Assembly (NCBI GenBank): GCA_036558265.1
Contig: DATBFY010000255.1
Coordinates: 1-28,861 of the forward strand
DNA from: RYN-433 sp036558265
Lineage (GTDB): Bacteria > Planctomycetota > Phycisphaerae > Tepidisphaerales > Tepidisphaeraceae
Length of the DNA stretch: 28,861 nt
Direction of reading: 5' to 3'
Numbering within the stretch: the first letter of the stretch is position 1; each line of letters starts with the position of its first letter. Shown here piece after piece: positions 22,392 to 28,861 of this stretch. Both the position numbers and the translations under genes were made by a program. The notes beneath the pieces are model-generated. The model was not told the origin of the DNA and did not search any database. It saw only the letters and a program-made list of their open reading frames with translations.

Positions 22392-24749
22392 TTACCGCGC
22401 GGCGGTCAGGCGGTGAACGGTCTTTTCGGCGTTTCCCGCCGCGTCCCTGGCTGAAGCCTGAACAAGGCCGTCCGCGGGCGCGGGGATGCGCGCCTGCCAA
22501 TCGACCAGGCCGGGGGTGGTGGAAACGACCTCCGCGGTTTGGCCGTTCACGCGGATCGCCGCGACGTCGCCGTTGTCCTCCGAAAAGCCCGTGACGATGA
22601 GCTGATCGCCGGCCTTCACGACCGACCGGATTGCGGTTGCGGGCGGCAGGTCGTCCACCGGCTCGAGCAGGGTCGGAAACCCGATCCCGCTCACCACCGC
22701 CGCGCGCACGTCCTTTCCGGTGAACCCCTTGATCGCCTGGTACTCCCCGTCGGCCAGCATCTCCGGATTCCGCGGGCTGACCACCTTTGTCACCTGCCCC
22801 GGCGCCGGATAATCGTGAAAATAGTACGCCACGCCGTGCGCGATCCGCGTATTGCGCGGCCCACCGCCCAGGTCCACGATGTTCGCCGGCGAGCGGTCAT
22901 TCCGGATCACCAGGTTCCGGAAATGCCCCGCCGCCCCCGCGTGCGGCGACGTGATGGACATCTGGATCATCGGATCGCGCCCGACGCGGCAATTCTCGAT
23001 CGTCAGGTTCTCGTACGTGAAGGTGCCGCGCTGTTCGTCCTCATCATCCAGCCCGCGGTTAATCGGCTCGGAATTGATATTGTTGAGATGCACGTTGCGA
23101 TAGACGTGATAGTCGTAATCCGGGTGATACACCCCGTAGACGCTGTTCCACGAGTCCAGCCCATCGAGCAGGAAATATTGCAGGTTCGGCCGCACGACAT
23201 AGTGCGATTCCCAGATCTTCAAGTTGCGCACGATGAACGGGTGCGCCCGGTCTCCGCGGACGCCCGGGTTCTTGTCGCTCTCGTCGCCGAAGTTCATCGC
23301 GTAAAGCCCGTCGCAGTGCGCCTCGTTCGCCTCGAACCGCAGGAACGGCAGCGTGCGGACATCGACCGTCCGATATTCGCCGTCCGGCATCCGCAGCCGG
23401 AAGTCCGGATCGAACGACCCCGACTTCCCGCGCAGCTCGAACTTGTACCCATACCGGTCGTTCTCGCACGCGACGTTGCGCACGAACGTGTTTCGGCCGT
23501 TCGCCCACCAGAACCCCGCGCCGTCGTTCGAATCGAACGAGAGCGCCTGCCCCTTGAGTCGCTTCCCGTGAAACGCCTGCACCGCCAGGTTGCGATCGAA
23601 CACGTTGTACTGCTCGCTCCCGTCCTCCAGGAAAAACCCGTGCCCCACGCTCTGGTAACCCACGCAGTCCCGCACCAGCAGGTAATCCGTGCCGTGGATC
23701 GTGATCCAGCGGTTGCGGCTGTCCCAGATGCTCGCCCCGATCACCCCGCTGCCGCGCATGCCGTCGCGGATCAGGTGAAAGTGGATCGAGTACTTGCCCA
23801 GCACCCCCTCCTTCCCCAGGTGCCGGAATTCGGCGTAGGAGATCCCGCCGGTGCTGTTCGCGTGATACATCGTGTGCCCGCGCACGCCATTGGGGTCGGC
23901 AGATTCGATGATGACGTTGCGCGACAGATCCGCGACCTCGGCGCGATACTCGCCGTGACCCAGGTGGGCGACGACCAGCGGGCGATCGAGCGTTAGCCTG
24001 TCGCCGTCGATCCGCTCGATGCGCCGCTCTTCGGTGTTCGCGTCGGTCCGCTTGCCGGGCACCTGTCGGAACGTGTCCGCGTAACCATCGAGCGACTTCG
24101 ACGCCGTGACGATCACCCGGTCACCCACCCGCCAGCCCGTGACCGGCTCCGCCAGCGTGATCGTGCGCTCGCCCGCCTTGGCGTCCGCCCCCAGCTTCAG
24201 CCACGTCCGGCTCAGCGGCGCGCCGTGCACGTCCCACCGCCCCCCGCAGCAGATCACCGCCGGCAGCGTCTCCTTATCCATCCCGTCGAAATAAACCAGG
24301 CGGATCGTCGCCGTCACCCCAGCCGGCATCGGTGCCTCCGCCGTGCCGATCTCCAGCGCCGGCCGTTCGCCCGTCACGGCCTCGGGCATCGCCGCGCCCG
24401 CGTGCGCATCACAGACGAACCCGTCCTCGCCGCACGTCTCGCCCGGCGCGATCTTGATCAGCCCCGCGCTCAGCACCGTCGAGCGATCCCGCGCAAACCG
24501 CAGTGTCCCCGCCACGTGAATGTCCCGAAACGCCGGCCCCTGCGCCAGGTCATACGTCACCGCCGTCCCCGCCGAAACCTGCACGTTCTGCCCCGCCGCC
24601 GGCACGCGCCCCTCGCGCCACGTCGCCGCATCCGACCAGTTCCCGCTCCGCGCCGAATGAACGGCGAACACGATCGGCTTGTCCGCCGCCAGCGCGCCCC
24701 ACGCCAACGTCGCCAGTATCCCAATCGCCCACGCACAAACGTTACGCAT
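22392..24749 (-). CDS. Secreted G8-domain parallel beta-helix protein
   Basis: A 785-aa exported protein. The start is ATG 24749 with AGGAGG 6 nt upstream; the open frame runs to 24977 but the extension is repeat DNA. Signal peptide: MRNVCAWAIGILATLAWGALA. A G8 domain covers about residues 25-130 (SGNWSDAATWREGRVPAAGQNVQVSAGTAVTY...DIHVAGTLRF). Then comes a long right-handed beta-helix with Asn-rich turns (HANSTGGISYAEFRHLG, YSIHFHLIRDGMRGSGV, NIVIESADPNG-like strands). The C-terminal 90 or so residues look like an Ig-like beta domain. The G8 plus beta-helix arrangement is that of human CEMIP/TMEM2, linked to hyaluronan breakdown. Activity on an acidic polysaccharide is plausible but inferred. 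Confidence 0.87.
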   Translation of the reverse strand: MRNVCAWAIGILATLAWGALAADKPIVFAVHSARSGNWSDAATWREGRVPAAGQNVQVSAGTAVTYDLAQGPAFRDIHVAGTLRFARDRSTVLSAGLIKIAPGETCGEDGFVCDAHAGAAMPEAVTGERPALEIGTAEAPMPAGVTATIRLVYFDGMDKETLPAVICCGGRWDVHGAPLSRTWLKLGADAKAGERTITLAEPVTGWRVGDRVIVTASKSLDGYADTFRQVPGKRTDANTEERRIERIDGDRLTLDRPLVVAHLGHGEYRAEVADLSRNVIIESADPNGVRGHTMYHANSTGGISYAEFRHLGKEGVLGKYSIHFHLIRDGMRGSGVIGASIWDSRNRWITIHGTDYLLVRDCVGYQSVGHGFFLEDGSEQYNVFDRNLAVQAFHGKRLKGQALSFDSNDGAGFWWANGRNTFVRNVACENDRYGYKFELRGKSGSFDPDFRLRMPDGEYRTVDVRTLPFLRFEANEAHCDGLYAMNFGDESDKNPGVRGDRAHPFIVRNLKIWESHYVVRPNLQYFLLDGLDSWNSVYGVYHPDYDYHVYRNVHLNNINSEPINRGLDDEDEQRGTFTYENLTIENCRVGRDPMIQMSITSPHAGAAGHFRNLVIRNDRSPANIVDLGGGPRNTRIAHGVAYYFHDYPAPGQVTKVVSPRNPEMLADGEYQAIKGFTGKDVRAAVVSGIGFPTLLEPVDDLPPATAIRSVVKAGDQLIVTGFSEDNGDVAAIRVNGQTAEVVSTTPGLVDWQARIPAPADGLVQASARDAAGNAEKTVHRLTAAR

Positions 24750-24811
24750 CGCCGGCCTCCTGCTAGAGGAGCTACAATCGAATCGCGCAAATGTGAGCCG
24801 ACGTCTCCCCA

Positions 24812-24970
24812 GCCGCGTAGCGGCGCCAGAAAATAGCCCCGGGCGTGAGCCCGGGGTACATAATGCGCGCGAGGCATCAGCCCCGGTAGCGGTAGGGGCG
24901 GCAGAACCCTGTCGCCCCTGCCGGGGCCATTGTCTCGCCTTACGATTAAACCCATGGCTTACGTCATGGG
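24812..24970. repeat. Cluster of four different palindromes
   Basis: In a row: GCCGC-GTA-GCGGC (24812-24824); CCCCGGGC-GTGA-GCCCGGGG (24837-24856); a 14-bp stem with two G-U pairs, 24891-24904 with 24909-24922, loop AACC; and CCCATG (24951-24956) with CATGGG (24965-24970). They fill the gap between the FAH-family gene and the G8 gene and look like several REP-type elements side by side. Confidence 0.75.
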
Positions 24971-25011
24971 CTACCATCTAACGCCGCTCCGCCGCTCACT
25001 CACCCACGCCC

Positions 25012-25836
25012 CTACCCCACCGCATTCTCCAACACCCCGATCCGCTCAATCTCAATCCGCACCACATCCCCCCTCGCCAGCGAGAACTCCCCTTCCGGCA
25101 CGATCCCCGTCCCCGTCAGCAGCACCACCCCCTGCGGGAAACTCTGATTGCGAAACAGGTACCCCACCAACTCCTCAAACCCCCGCTTGATCTGCGACAC
25201 CTTCGTCTCCCCGGCAAACATCTGCCGCCCCCCGCGCACGATCGTGCAGCGGATCGCCGACGACCGGATATCGATCGCCGGATCCGCGATCAGGATCGCC
25301 GGCCCCAGCCCGCAGCACCCGTCCCACGTCTTGGCCTGCGGCAAGTACAGCAGGTTCTCCCCCTCGATGTCCCGGCACGACATGTCATTTCCGATCGTGT
25401 ACCCCACGATCTGCCCGTGGCTCGACACCACCAGCGCCAACTCCGGCTCGGGCACGATCCACTTCGTGTCATCCCGCAGCCGCAGCATCTCCCCCGTCCC
25501 CCGGCACCGCCGCGGGTTGGCCTTGAAGAAGATCTCCGGCCGCGCCGCGTCGTAAACCAGGTCGTACGCGCTCTTGGCCGTCTGGCTCTCCTCCATCCGC
25601 GCCACCTTCGACCGCTGATACGTCACCCCCGCCGCCCACACTTCCTGGCTTCCAATCGGCGCCAGCGGCGACCCCGGCAGCGGCACGTGCGCCGGCGCCA
25701 GCGTCCGCACCAGGTGATGCACGTACGCCACCGGGTTCTCCGAGTCCAGCCACGCATCCACGTCAAACCGCGAAAGCCGAAAAACCGTGTTGTCGTGAGC
25801 CACCAGCCAGTATTCAGACGTGCGGTAGAGGTGCAT
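25012..25836 (-). CDS. Fumarylacetoacetate hydrolase (FAH) family enzyme
   Basis: A 274-aa cytoplasmic enzyme of the FAH superfamily (metal-dependent hydrolases, decarboxylases and sugar-acid dehydratases). The start at 25836 (MHLYRTSEYW) is preferred because the frame upstream to 25947 is stutter DNA (TTDDGQLTT). The C-terminal catalytic part holds RPEIFFKANPRRCRG, the acidic metal-binding residues of EPELALVV and NDMSCRDIEGENLLYLPQAKTWDGCCGLGP, and near the end LLTGTGIVPEGEFSLARGDVVRIEIE. The phrase RDIEGENLLYLPQAK with GP is what I associate with 2-keto-3-deoxy sugar-acid dehydratases and diketo-acid hydrolases, which would fit the nearby SDR and lyase-like genes. The substrate is uncertain. 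Confidence 0.88.
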   Translation of the reverse strand: MHLYRTSEYWLVAHDNTVFRLSRFDVDAWLDSENPVAYVHHLVRTLAPAHVPLPGSPLAPIGSQEVWAAGVTYQRSKVARMEESQTAKSAYDLVYDAARPEIFFKANPRRCRGTGEMLRLRDDTKWIVPEPELALVVSSHGQIVGYTIGNDMSCRDIEGENLLYLPQAKTWDGCCGLGPAILIADPAIDIRSSAIRCTIVRGGRQMFAGETKVSQIKRGFEELVGYLFRNQSFPQGVVLLTGTGIVPEGEFSLARGDVVRIEIERIGVLENAVG

Positions 25837-26216
25837 GCGGGGAGTTGTCAGTTGTCCGTCGTCCGTTGTCAATCGGCGCGGCGCGACGCTTCGACGGCGT
25901 CGCTTCGACCTGCCGTGCAGTAGGTCGCGTGCGGTTTCGCGGATCAAAAACCCTTCAGAGATGACGGCGACGCGTTGACGCTACAGGGCGCTCTCCTGAC
26001 CCACGGCGTTGGAGCATTTTGCCACTCCACGGAACGTCGTGAACCAACCCCCGTCCCGGCAAAATGCGCAAACGCCGCACGTCGCAGGAGCGTCAGCAAA
26101 TCTACCCAAATCCTGGTCACACGCGTCTGGCTCGTTCAAATCCTGCGCGAGGGAGTCATTCCGGAAAATGCGATCCATCTATGGTAAACTGCCCTTGAGA
26201 TGACTTCGACGGCCTG
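25837..26216. other. Gene-free stretch with a long inverted repeat
   Basis: No credible gene is seen; three overlapping frames of 64-70 codons lack support. It holds the GTTGTCAGTTGTCCGTCG stutter (25844-25873) and a strong inverted repeat at 26004-26077, listed separately. It lies between the minus-strand FAH gene and the plus-strand zinc-ribbon gene, so promoters for both are expected here. Confidence 0.6.
26004..26077. repeat. 74-nt imperfect inverted repeat, possible structured RNA
   Basis: CGGCGTT (26004-26010) pairs with AACGCCG (26071-26077), and GCATTTTGCC (26014-26023) with GGCAAAATGC (26058-26067). Between them are a 3-nt internal bulge on each side and a 34-nt loop. Only one copy is in this window. 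There is no U-tract, so it is not an obvious terminator. Confidence 0.7.
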
Positions 26217-26456
26217 ATGCTATGGCGGTCGTGCGCGGGCGACGGCGACCACACGCAGTACCGGATTGCTGATTGGCTGCTGTATGGGATCACCTTTGTC
26301 CCGCCAATCGTTTGGGGCTCGATTCGGTTCTTTCGCACGTCTCGCCGCACCTCACGACTCGCCCTTGGCCTCTGCCCCACTTGCGGCTACGACCTCCGCG
26401 CCACCCCCGACCGTTGCCCCGAATGCGGCCAGATCCCCATGAGGGCCCAGGCATGA
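26217..26456 (+). CDS. Zinc-ribbon mini-protein with one membrane helix
   Basis: A 79-aa protein. Residues 20-38 (DWLLYGITFVPPIVWGSI) are hydrophobic and likely a membrane helix, followed by a basic stretch (RFFRTSRRTSR) and a four-cysteine ribbon, CPTCGYDLRA...CPECG. This helix-basic-ribbon ending is very common in planctomycete proteins, where it usually closes a longer polypeptide. Here an in-frame TGA (26196-26198) lies shortly before the start, so it is either a natural mini-protein or a 5'-truncated remnant. No good ribosome site is seen. Its stop overlaps the next start (ATGA). Confidence 0.7.
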   Translation: MLWRSCAGDGDHTQYRIADWLLYGITFVPPIVWGSIRFFRTSRRTSRLALGLCPTCGYDLRATPDRCPECGQIPMRAQA

Positions 26457-26752
26457 CCCCCCTTCAACACGCGTCCATCGCCCCCCTCCTCGCCATCTCC
26501 AATCCCGCCGCAACGTTCTCCCTGATCGCCCAACTCGCCGCCATCCTCGCCGCCGCGGCGCTCGGCCGCTTCGCCCTCCACTCCCGCCCGGCCATCTGGC
26601 TCGTGGCGTTCACGGGCGCAACCGCCGCCATGATCGCCCACATCGCGGTAGACGGCCAAGGCGCGTTCGCGCTGCTCGTCTACACCCCCGTGATCTACCT
26701 CGCCGCCACGGCCGGCCGCCGAAACCTCGACCACCGCCGCGATGAGCGATAA
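26453..26752 (+). CDS. Small multi-pass membrane protein
   Basis: A 99-aa protein beginning MTPLQHASIAPLLAI. It overlaps the zinc-ribbon gene by 4 nt (ATGA), which implies translational coupling. Three or so hydrophobic helices are visible: about 17-40 (AATFSLIAQLAAILAAAALG), 47-66 (AIWLVAFTGATAAMIAHIAV) and 70-86 (GAFALLVYTPVIYLAAT). The C-terminus is charged (GRRNLDHRRDER). I recognise no family. Its pairing with a membrane-attached zinc ribbon suggests that the two proteins work together. Confidence 0.6.
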   Translation: MTPLQHASIAPLLAISNPAATFSLIAQLAAILAAAALGRFALHSRPAIWLVAFTGATAAMIAHIAVDGQGAFALLVYTPVIYLAATAGRRNLDHRRDER

Positions 26753-27135
26753 CACGACGACGAACGACCCCGCAGCGCGCGCAGTTCGGAGTTCACGCTT
26801 TAGCGTGTCTTCTCATCACGCTCGCAATTACCCTAACAAAATCCAACTTTTCCGATTGCCCCGACCCTCCCATGGACCTATCATCCTTCCGTCCTGCCAT
26901 TGTTCTTTGACAACAAGATTCGACAGAGTTGATGGGGGCGCTTCGGCGTAATTCGGGCGGCGCTTTGGGGAGAAATGGGCGGCGCTTTGGGGTGATCCGG
27001 GCGGCGCTTTGGGGGCGCTTCGGAGGCGCTTGGGCGGCGCTTTTCCAGCGCGATCAAAATCTCAAACGACGTCGGTTCAACCACTTACGACAACCCCCGC
27101 CGCCCTAAAGTTTTCTTTTCCGCGCCCGCCCACCC
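26753..27135. other. Gene-free stretch with repeats
   Basis: No supported gene is seen. A 69-codon frame from 26742 overlaps the membrane-protein gene but reads through repeat DNA. It holds a small hairpin, CACGC-TTTA-GCGTG (26794-26807), and the direct repeat at 26955-27044. It lies downstream of convergent genes (membrane protein on plus, SDR on minus), so it is mainly a tail-to-tail spacer. Confidence 0.6.
26955..27044. repeat. 22-bp periodic direct repeats
   Basis: GGGCGGCGCTTTGGGG recurs at 26955, 26977 and 26999, exactly 22 bp apart, and a shortened copy (GGGCGGCGCTTTT) is at 27032. The units differ only in the last 6 nt. Extra GGCGCTT copies lie between the third and fourth units. Confidence 0.85.
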
Positions 27136-27948
27136 CTACAAACCCAACCGAGTAAACCGCCCCCCATCGACCATCAGCGTCTGCCCGGAGATGAACCGCG
27201 CCGCTGGCGACGCCAAAAACGCCACCGCGTCCGCCACCTCCTCCGGCTTCCCGTATCGATCCAGCGGCACCGACTCGTCCGCCTGCTTCGGGTCGATCAC
27301 CCGCGTCACCAGGAACCGCGCCGTCTTGGTCGGCCCGGGCGAAACCGCGTTCACCCGCACCCCCGCCGCCCGCAGTTCCACTGCCAGGCACTGCGTCCAC
27401 TCCACGATCCCCGCCTTCGCCACGGCGTACGCCACCCCGTCATCCACGCCGAAGTGCGCCGCCGCGGATGCGATGTTCACCACGCTCCCCGCGCACCTCC
27501 TGGCCATCCCCGGGCACACCGCCCGGCAGACGATCATCGTCCCGATCAGGTTCCGCTCGAAGATCGCCCGCACGTCCTCCATCGGCACGCCCAGGCCGTT
27601 ATTGGGCTTGGGCTTGCCCCCGCGCAGCGCGATGTCGCCCCCGGCGTTGTTCACCAGCACCGTGATCGGCCCCAGCGACGCCTGCACGCTCTCGACCATC
27701 GCCGCCACCTGCCCCTCATCCGCGATGTTTCCGCAGACCGCCGTGGTCTTGGCGCCCGTGGACGAGGCGATCTGCCCCGCCACCTCGTTGATGTTCTTCG
27801 CCTCGCCGAATTCGGCGCACGCCTCGGGATTGATGTCGTGGATCGCGACGGCCGCCCCCAGCTCCGCCAGCCGCTGCGCCATCGCCCGCCCCAGCCCGCG
27901 GGCCGACCCGGTCACCAGCGCCACCTCGCCCTTGAGATCCATGCCCAT
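27136..27948 (-). CDS. SDR-family NAD(P)-dependent dehydrogenase
   Basis: A 270-aa classical short-chain dehydrogenase. The cofactor loop TGSARGLG is at 13-20, NNAG at 100-103, and the catalytic residues are Ser161, Tyr174 and Lys178 (AYAVAKAG). The end, FISGQTLMVDGGRFT, is standard. AGGAG lies 8 nt before ATG 27948. An insertion after NNAG (DIALRGGKPKPNNGLGVPMED) is longer than in most glucose-dehydrogenase-like members and may shape the substrate pocket. With the second SDR, the FAH-family gene and the lyase-like gene it would suit sugar-acid catabolism, for example a keto-deoxy-sugar-acid dehydrogenase (inference from context only). Confidence 0.93.
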   Translation of the reverse strand: MGMDLKGEVALVTGSARGLGRAMAQRLAELGAAVAIHDINPEACAEFGEAKNINEVAGQIASSTGAKTTAVCGNIADEGQVAAMVESVQASLGPITVLVNNAGGDIALRGGKPKPNNGLGVPMEDVRAIFERNLIGTMIVCRAVCPGMARRCAGSVVNIASAAAHFGVDDGVAYAVAKAGIVEWTQCLAVELRAAGVRVNAVSPGPTKTARFLVTRVIDPKQADESVPLDRYGKPEEVADAVAFLASPAARFISGQTLMVDGGRFTRLGL

Positions 27949-28024
27949 GCGAATTGCTCCTCTGTTCAGTTGCGAAGGAATTTACCGCGAAGACGCGACG
28001 ACGCGAAGGGCAGCGTGAAGAAGC

Positions 28025-28088
28025 CCCGTAGCACGGGCGCCCCGCCCGTGAGAACGCTCCATCACGGGCGAGGCGCCCGTGCTACGGG
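28025..28088. repeat. 27-bp palindrome of the CACGGGCG family
   Basis: The arms 28025-28051 and 28062-28088 pair over 27 positions with a single C-A mismatch and a 10-nt loop. The inner arms contain CACGGGCG and CGCCCGTG, as at 19784-19811. It lies between the two SDR genes and would form a very stable hairpin in their transcript. Confidence 0.85.
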
Positions 28089-28112
28089 AAATCTGGCGTC
28101 GCCGTGATCCGA

Positions 28113-28143
28113 TTCATCCTTCTGCCTTCATCCTTCATCCTTC
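28113..28143. repeat. TTCATCC stutter repeat
   Basis: TTCATCCTTCTGCC is followed by TTCATCCTTCATCCTTC, an imperfect 7-nt tandem. It lies 2 bp beyond the stop codon of the second SDR gene. Confidence 0.75.
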
Positions 28144-28145
28144 GA

Positions 28146-28861
28146 TCATTGCGCCGTCCACCCCCCGTCCACCACCAGCGCGCTCCCGGTCATGAACGAT
28201 GACGCGTCCGATGCCAAAAACAACACCGGACCCGCGATCTCCCCCAGCTCCCCCCATCGCCCCATCGGGATCCGCGCGACGAACGCGTTGTACTTCGCCG
28301 GGTCGTCCAGCAGCGGCCGGTTCATTTCCGTCCCGAAAGGCCCGGGGCAGAGCGCGTTGACCGTCACGCCCTTGCCGGCGTACTCCAGCGCCAGCACCCG
28401 CGTCAGGTTCATGACGCCCGCCTTGGCAGCCGCGTACGGCGCCCGGCCCGGCAGCGCGACGAACGACATGATGGACCCGAGGTTGATGATCCGCCCCCAC
28501 CCGCGCCCCACCATCGCCGGCCCCAGCCGCCGCGACGCCAGGAACGTCCCCTTGAGGTTCACGTCGATCACCGCGTCCCAGTCGGCCTCGGTCAGCTCGT
28601 GCGCCCCCCCGCGGATGTTCACCCCCGCGTTGTTCACCAGGATGTCGATCGGCCCGATCGCGCGCTCGGCCTCGACGATCATGCGATCGACGTCGCCGGC
28701 CTTGGTCACGTCCGCCGCGACCGGGAACGCCCGCCGGCCCGTTGCCGCGACGATCTCCGACGCCACCTTCTCGCAGTCCGCCAGCGTCCGCGCGCTGACC
28801 ACCACGTCCGCCCCCGCCTGCGCCAGGGCCCCGGCGATCACCTTGCCCAGCCCCTTGCCCC
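28146..28861 (-). CDS. SDR-family dehydrogenase (KduD/gluconate 5-dehydrogenase-like), N-terminus off the window
   Basis: About 237 residues are visible; the start lies beyond base 28861. The visible frame begins GKGLGKVIAGALAQAGADVVV, the end of the TGxxxGxG cofactor loop. Then come NNAG (ILVNNAGVNIRGG) and the Ser-Tyr-Lys set (NLGSIMSFVALPGRAPYAAAKAG). Close matches to the gluconate 5-dehydrogenase/KduD branch are LTEADWDAVIDVNLKGTF, ALCPGPFGTEMNRPLLDD and GSALVVDGGWTAQ. KduD reduces 5-keto-4-deoxyuronate products of pectin and related polymers, so this fits the lyase-like gene 6 kb away, but other sugar acids are possible. The 27-bp palindrome separates it from the first SDR. Confidence 0.9.
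   Translation of the reverse strand, partial: GKGLGKVIAGALAQAGADVVVSARTLADCEKVASEIVAATGRRAFPVAADVTKAGDVDRMIVEAERAIGPIDILVNNAGVNIRGGAHELTEADWDAVIDVNLKGTFLASRRLGPAMVGRGWGRIINLGSIMSFVALPGRAPYAAAKAGVMNLTRVLALEYAGKGVTVNALCPGPFGTEMNRPLLDDPAKYNAFVARIPMGRWGELGEIAGPVLFLASDASSFMTGSALVVDGGWTAQ

Noticed and set aside
22539..23996. 485-aa plus-strand open frame
   Set aside because: It is antisense to the G8/beta-helix gene; Val/Arg/His-rich composition typical of shadow frames.
26955..27044. CRISPR-like repeat
   Set aside because: Units are contiguous with only 6-nt variable ends; there are no spacers of 25-40 nt and no cas genes.

Overview
The window is GC-rich, densely coded DNA, most likely from a planctomycete, probably Phycisphaerae-like (inference). 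Supporting signs are a zinc-ribbon tail of the CPTCGYDLRA...CPECG type, a DUF1080 protein, a secreted DUF3500 protein, paired ExbD proteins beside a vWA protein, large secreted HEAT/beta-propeller and G8/beta-helix proteins, and many dispersed palindromes between genes. No phage, transposase, rRNA or CRISPR array was found.

Left part (1-5174, minus strand): a TonB/ExbB/ExbD-like energy-transduction locus. In transcription order it holds a Pro-rich, single-pass vWA protein with a TonB-like SxxxH motif in its membrane helix, an ExbB/TolQ-like protein, two ExbD/TolR-like proteins, and a secreted helical-repeat protein that runs off the left edge. Divergent from it is mgtE (Mg2+ transporter). Next on the plus strand come a secreted DUF3500 protein overlapped by a small EF-hand-like membrane protein, a PAS-HD-GYP c-di-GMP phosphodiesterase, a secreted discoidin-like protein, a DUF1080 protein followed by a strong terminator, and an MFS transporter. 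The MFS gene converges on a CoA-binding-domain gene, and a 29-bp perfect inverted repeat overlaps both gene ends.

Middle (13.6-21 kb): a type-B DnaJ/CbpA-like co-chaperone is followed 32 bp later by a 693-aa protein equal to the C-terminal half of the RNA helicase HrpA, with no DEAH-box motor. A convergent secreted HEAT/beta-propeller gene follows. Then comes an odd tRNA gene: glycine-tRNA-like body, short variable loop, UGA (serine-type) anticodon and an imperfect acceptor stem. After it are a 113-aa protein and a slipin (SPFH) gene with a strong terminator.

Right part (21-28.9 kb): mostly a minus-strand set that fits carbohydrate/uronate breakdown: an oligogalacturonate-lyase-like protein, a 49-aa basic mini-protein, a G8-domain beta-helix protein, a fumarylacetoacetate-hydrolase-family enzyme and two SDR dehydrogenases (the last cut by the right edge). 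Two small plus-strand genes (zinc-ribbon mini-protein and membrane protein, ATGA overlap) interrupt it. Intergenic DNA carries several palindrome families, short 'stuttering' oligonucleotide repeats, a 22-bp periodic repeat and a 74-nt long-stem inverted repeat.
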